NCBI GenBank assembly: GCA_004558105.1
Contig: SFEB01000027.1
Location: 1 to 13,519 of the forward strand
Direction of reading: 5' to 3'
DNA: 13,519 nt
From: Clostridiales bacterium
GTDB taxonomy: Bacteria; Bacillota; Clostridia; Christensenellales; CAG-314
Shown: positions 13,419-13,519 of the stretch, piece after piece
How the letters are laid out: each line of letters starts with the position of its first letter
Position numbering within the stretch: the first letter of the stretch is position 1
Translations under genes and position numbers: made by a program
Notes under the pieces: model-generated
What the model was told of the DNA's origin: nothing
The model's input: only the letters and a program-made list of their open reading frames with translations
The model's database searches: none

Positions 13419-13431
13419 ACTGTATAAAGAA

Positions 13432-13454
13432 AACCACGCGATAGTCGCGTGGTT
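13432..13454. repeat. Perfect 10-bp inverted repeat at the right edge
   Basis: AACCACGCGA (13432-13441) and TCGCGTGGTT (13445-13454) form a GC-rich hairpin with a TAG triloop. On the plus strand no T-run follows. On the minus strand it runs into TTCTTT, so it could be a weak terminator for a gene beyond the window that points left. Another option is the subterminal palindrome of an IS200/IS605-type element whose transposase would lie to the right. The window ends too soon to decide. Confidence 0.45.
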
Positions 13455-13461
13455 CAGTAAA

Positions 13462-13499
13462 GGTTAACCGATGAAAAGGAATCTCCTTTGTGGTATAAT
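13462..13499 (+). promoter_or_regulatory. Extended -10 promoter with inverted repeats, facing out of the window
   Basis: TGGTATAAT (13491-13499) is a consensus extended -10. Immediately upstream are a 6-bp hairpin AAAGGA/TCCTTT (13475-13480 with 13484-13489) and the palindrome GGTTAACC (13462-13469). The -35 position (about 13471-13476, ATGAAA) is poor, as expected with a TGn element. The gene it drives lies beyond 13519. Confidence 0.5.
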
Positions 13500-13519
13500 A
13501 AATCTGACCTGCCAGTCGA

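Noticed and set aside
1..13519. CRISPR arrays, tRNA or rRNA genes, prophage or toxin-antitoxin modules
   Set aside because: No regularly spaced repeats, no tRNA-like cloverleaf with a T-loop motif, and no corresponding protein families were seen in any intergenic region.

Overview
The window reads as chromosome of a spore-forming, moderate-GC Firmicute of class Clostridia, probably an uncultured lineage. The basis is a set of Clostridia-type sporulation and germination genes (a SipL-like SPOCS/LysM protein, SpoIIR, SleB, YpeB), a Veg protein, strong AGGAGG-type ribosome binding sites and sigma-A promoters with a TGn extended -10. No phage, CRISPR or plasmid signature is visible. The only hint of a mobile element is a hairpin and promoter at the right edge.

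Layout. 1-57 is the end of a gene that is probably rsmA/ksgA. 58-311 is a 254-base gap. It holds a strong intrinsic terminator and, upstream of it, sequence that can fold into a competing antiterminator-like structure, so it may be an attenuator or a small RNA in front of veg (312-557). Then come the sipL-like gene (610-2103, ending in a terminator), ispE (2186-3076, whose own promoter is so close to the ATG that the mRNA should be leaderless) and spoIIR (3151-3702). The sleB-ypeB pair (3782-5905) follows and closes at a bidirectional terminator. A small cysteine-rich membrane protein (5948-6190, minus strand) converges on that terminator.

A second plus-strand transcription unit starts from a near-consensus promoter at 6299-6327. 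It encodes an ECF-type S component (6425-7081), the type III pantothenate kinase CoaX (7098-7874), UvrB (7903-9906) and UvrA (9941-12754). The first two suggest uptake and then trapping phosphorylation of pantothenate for CoA synthesis. The last two are the damage-recognition subunits of nucleotide excision repair. A three-TM protein with a C-terminal SHOCT-like motif (12902-13378) has its own promoter and terminator. The last 90 bases contain a perfect 10-bp hairpin, two smaller inverted repeats and a further extended -10 promoter pointing out of the window.

How the genes fit together. The left half is sporulation-centred. SipL works in coat assembly around the forespore, SpoIIR signals from forespore to mother cell, and SleB/YpeB are packaged in the spore for cortex lysis at germination. 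The isoprenoid gene ispE sits inside this block with its own promoter. Candidate forespore sigma promoters (SigF-like before spoIIR, SigG-like before sleB) agree with the known timing of these families. The main items for a second look are the veg-leader attenuator, the leaderless ispE, the bulged-A hairpin at the 5' end of the S-component/coaX mRNA, the SD-less uvrB and uvrA starts, and the possible IS200/IS605-like end at the right margin.
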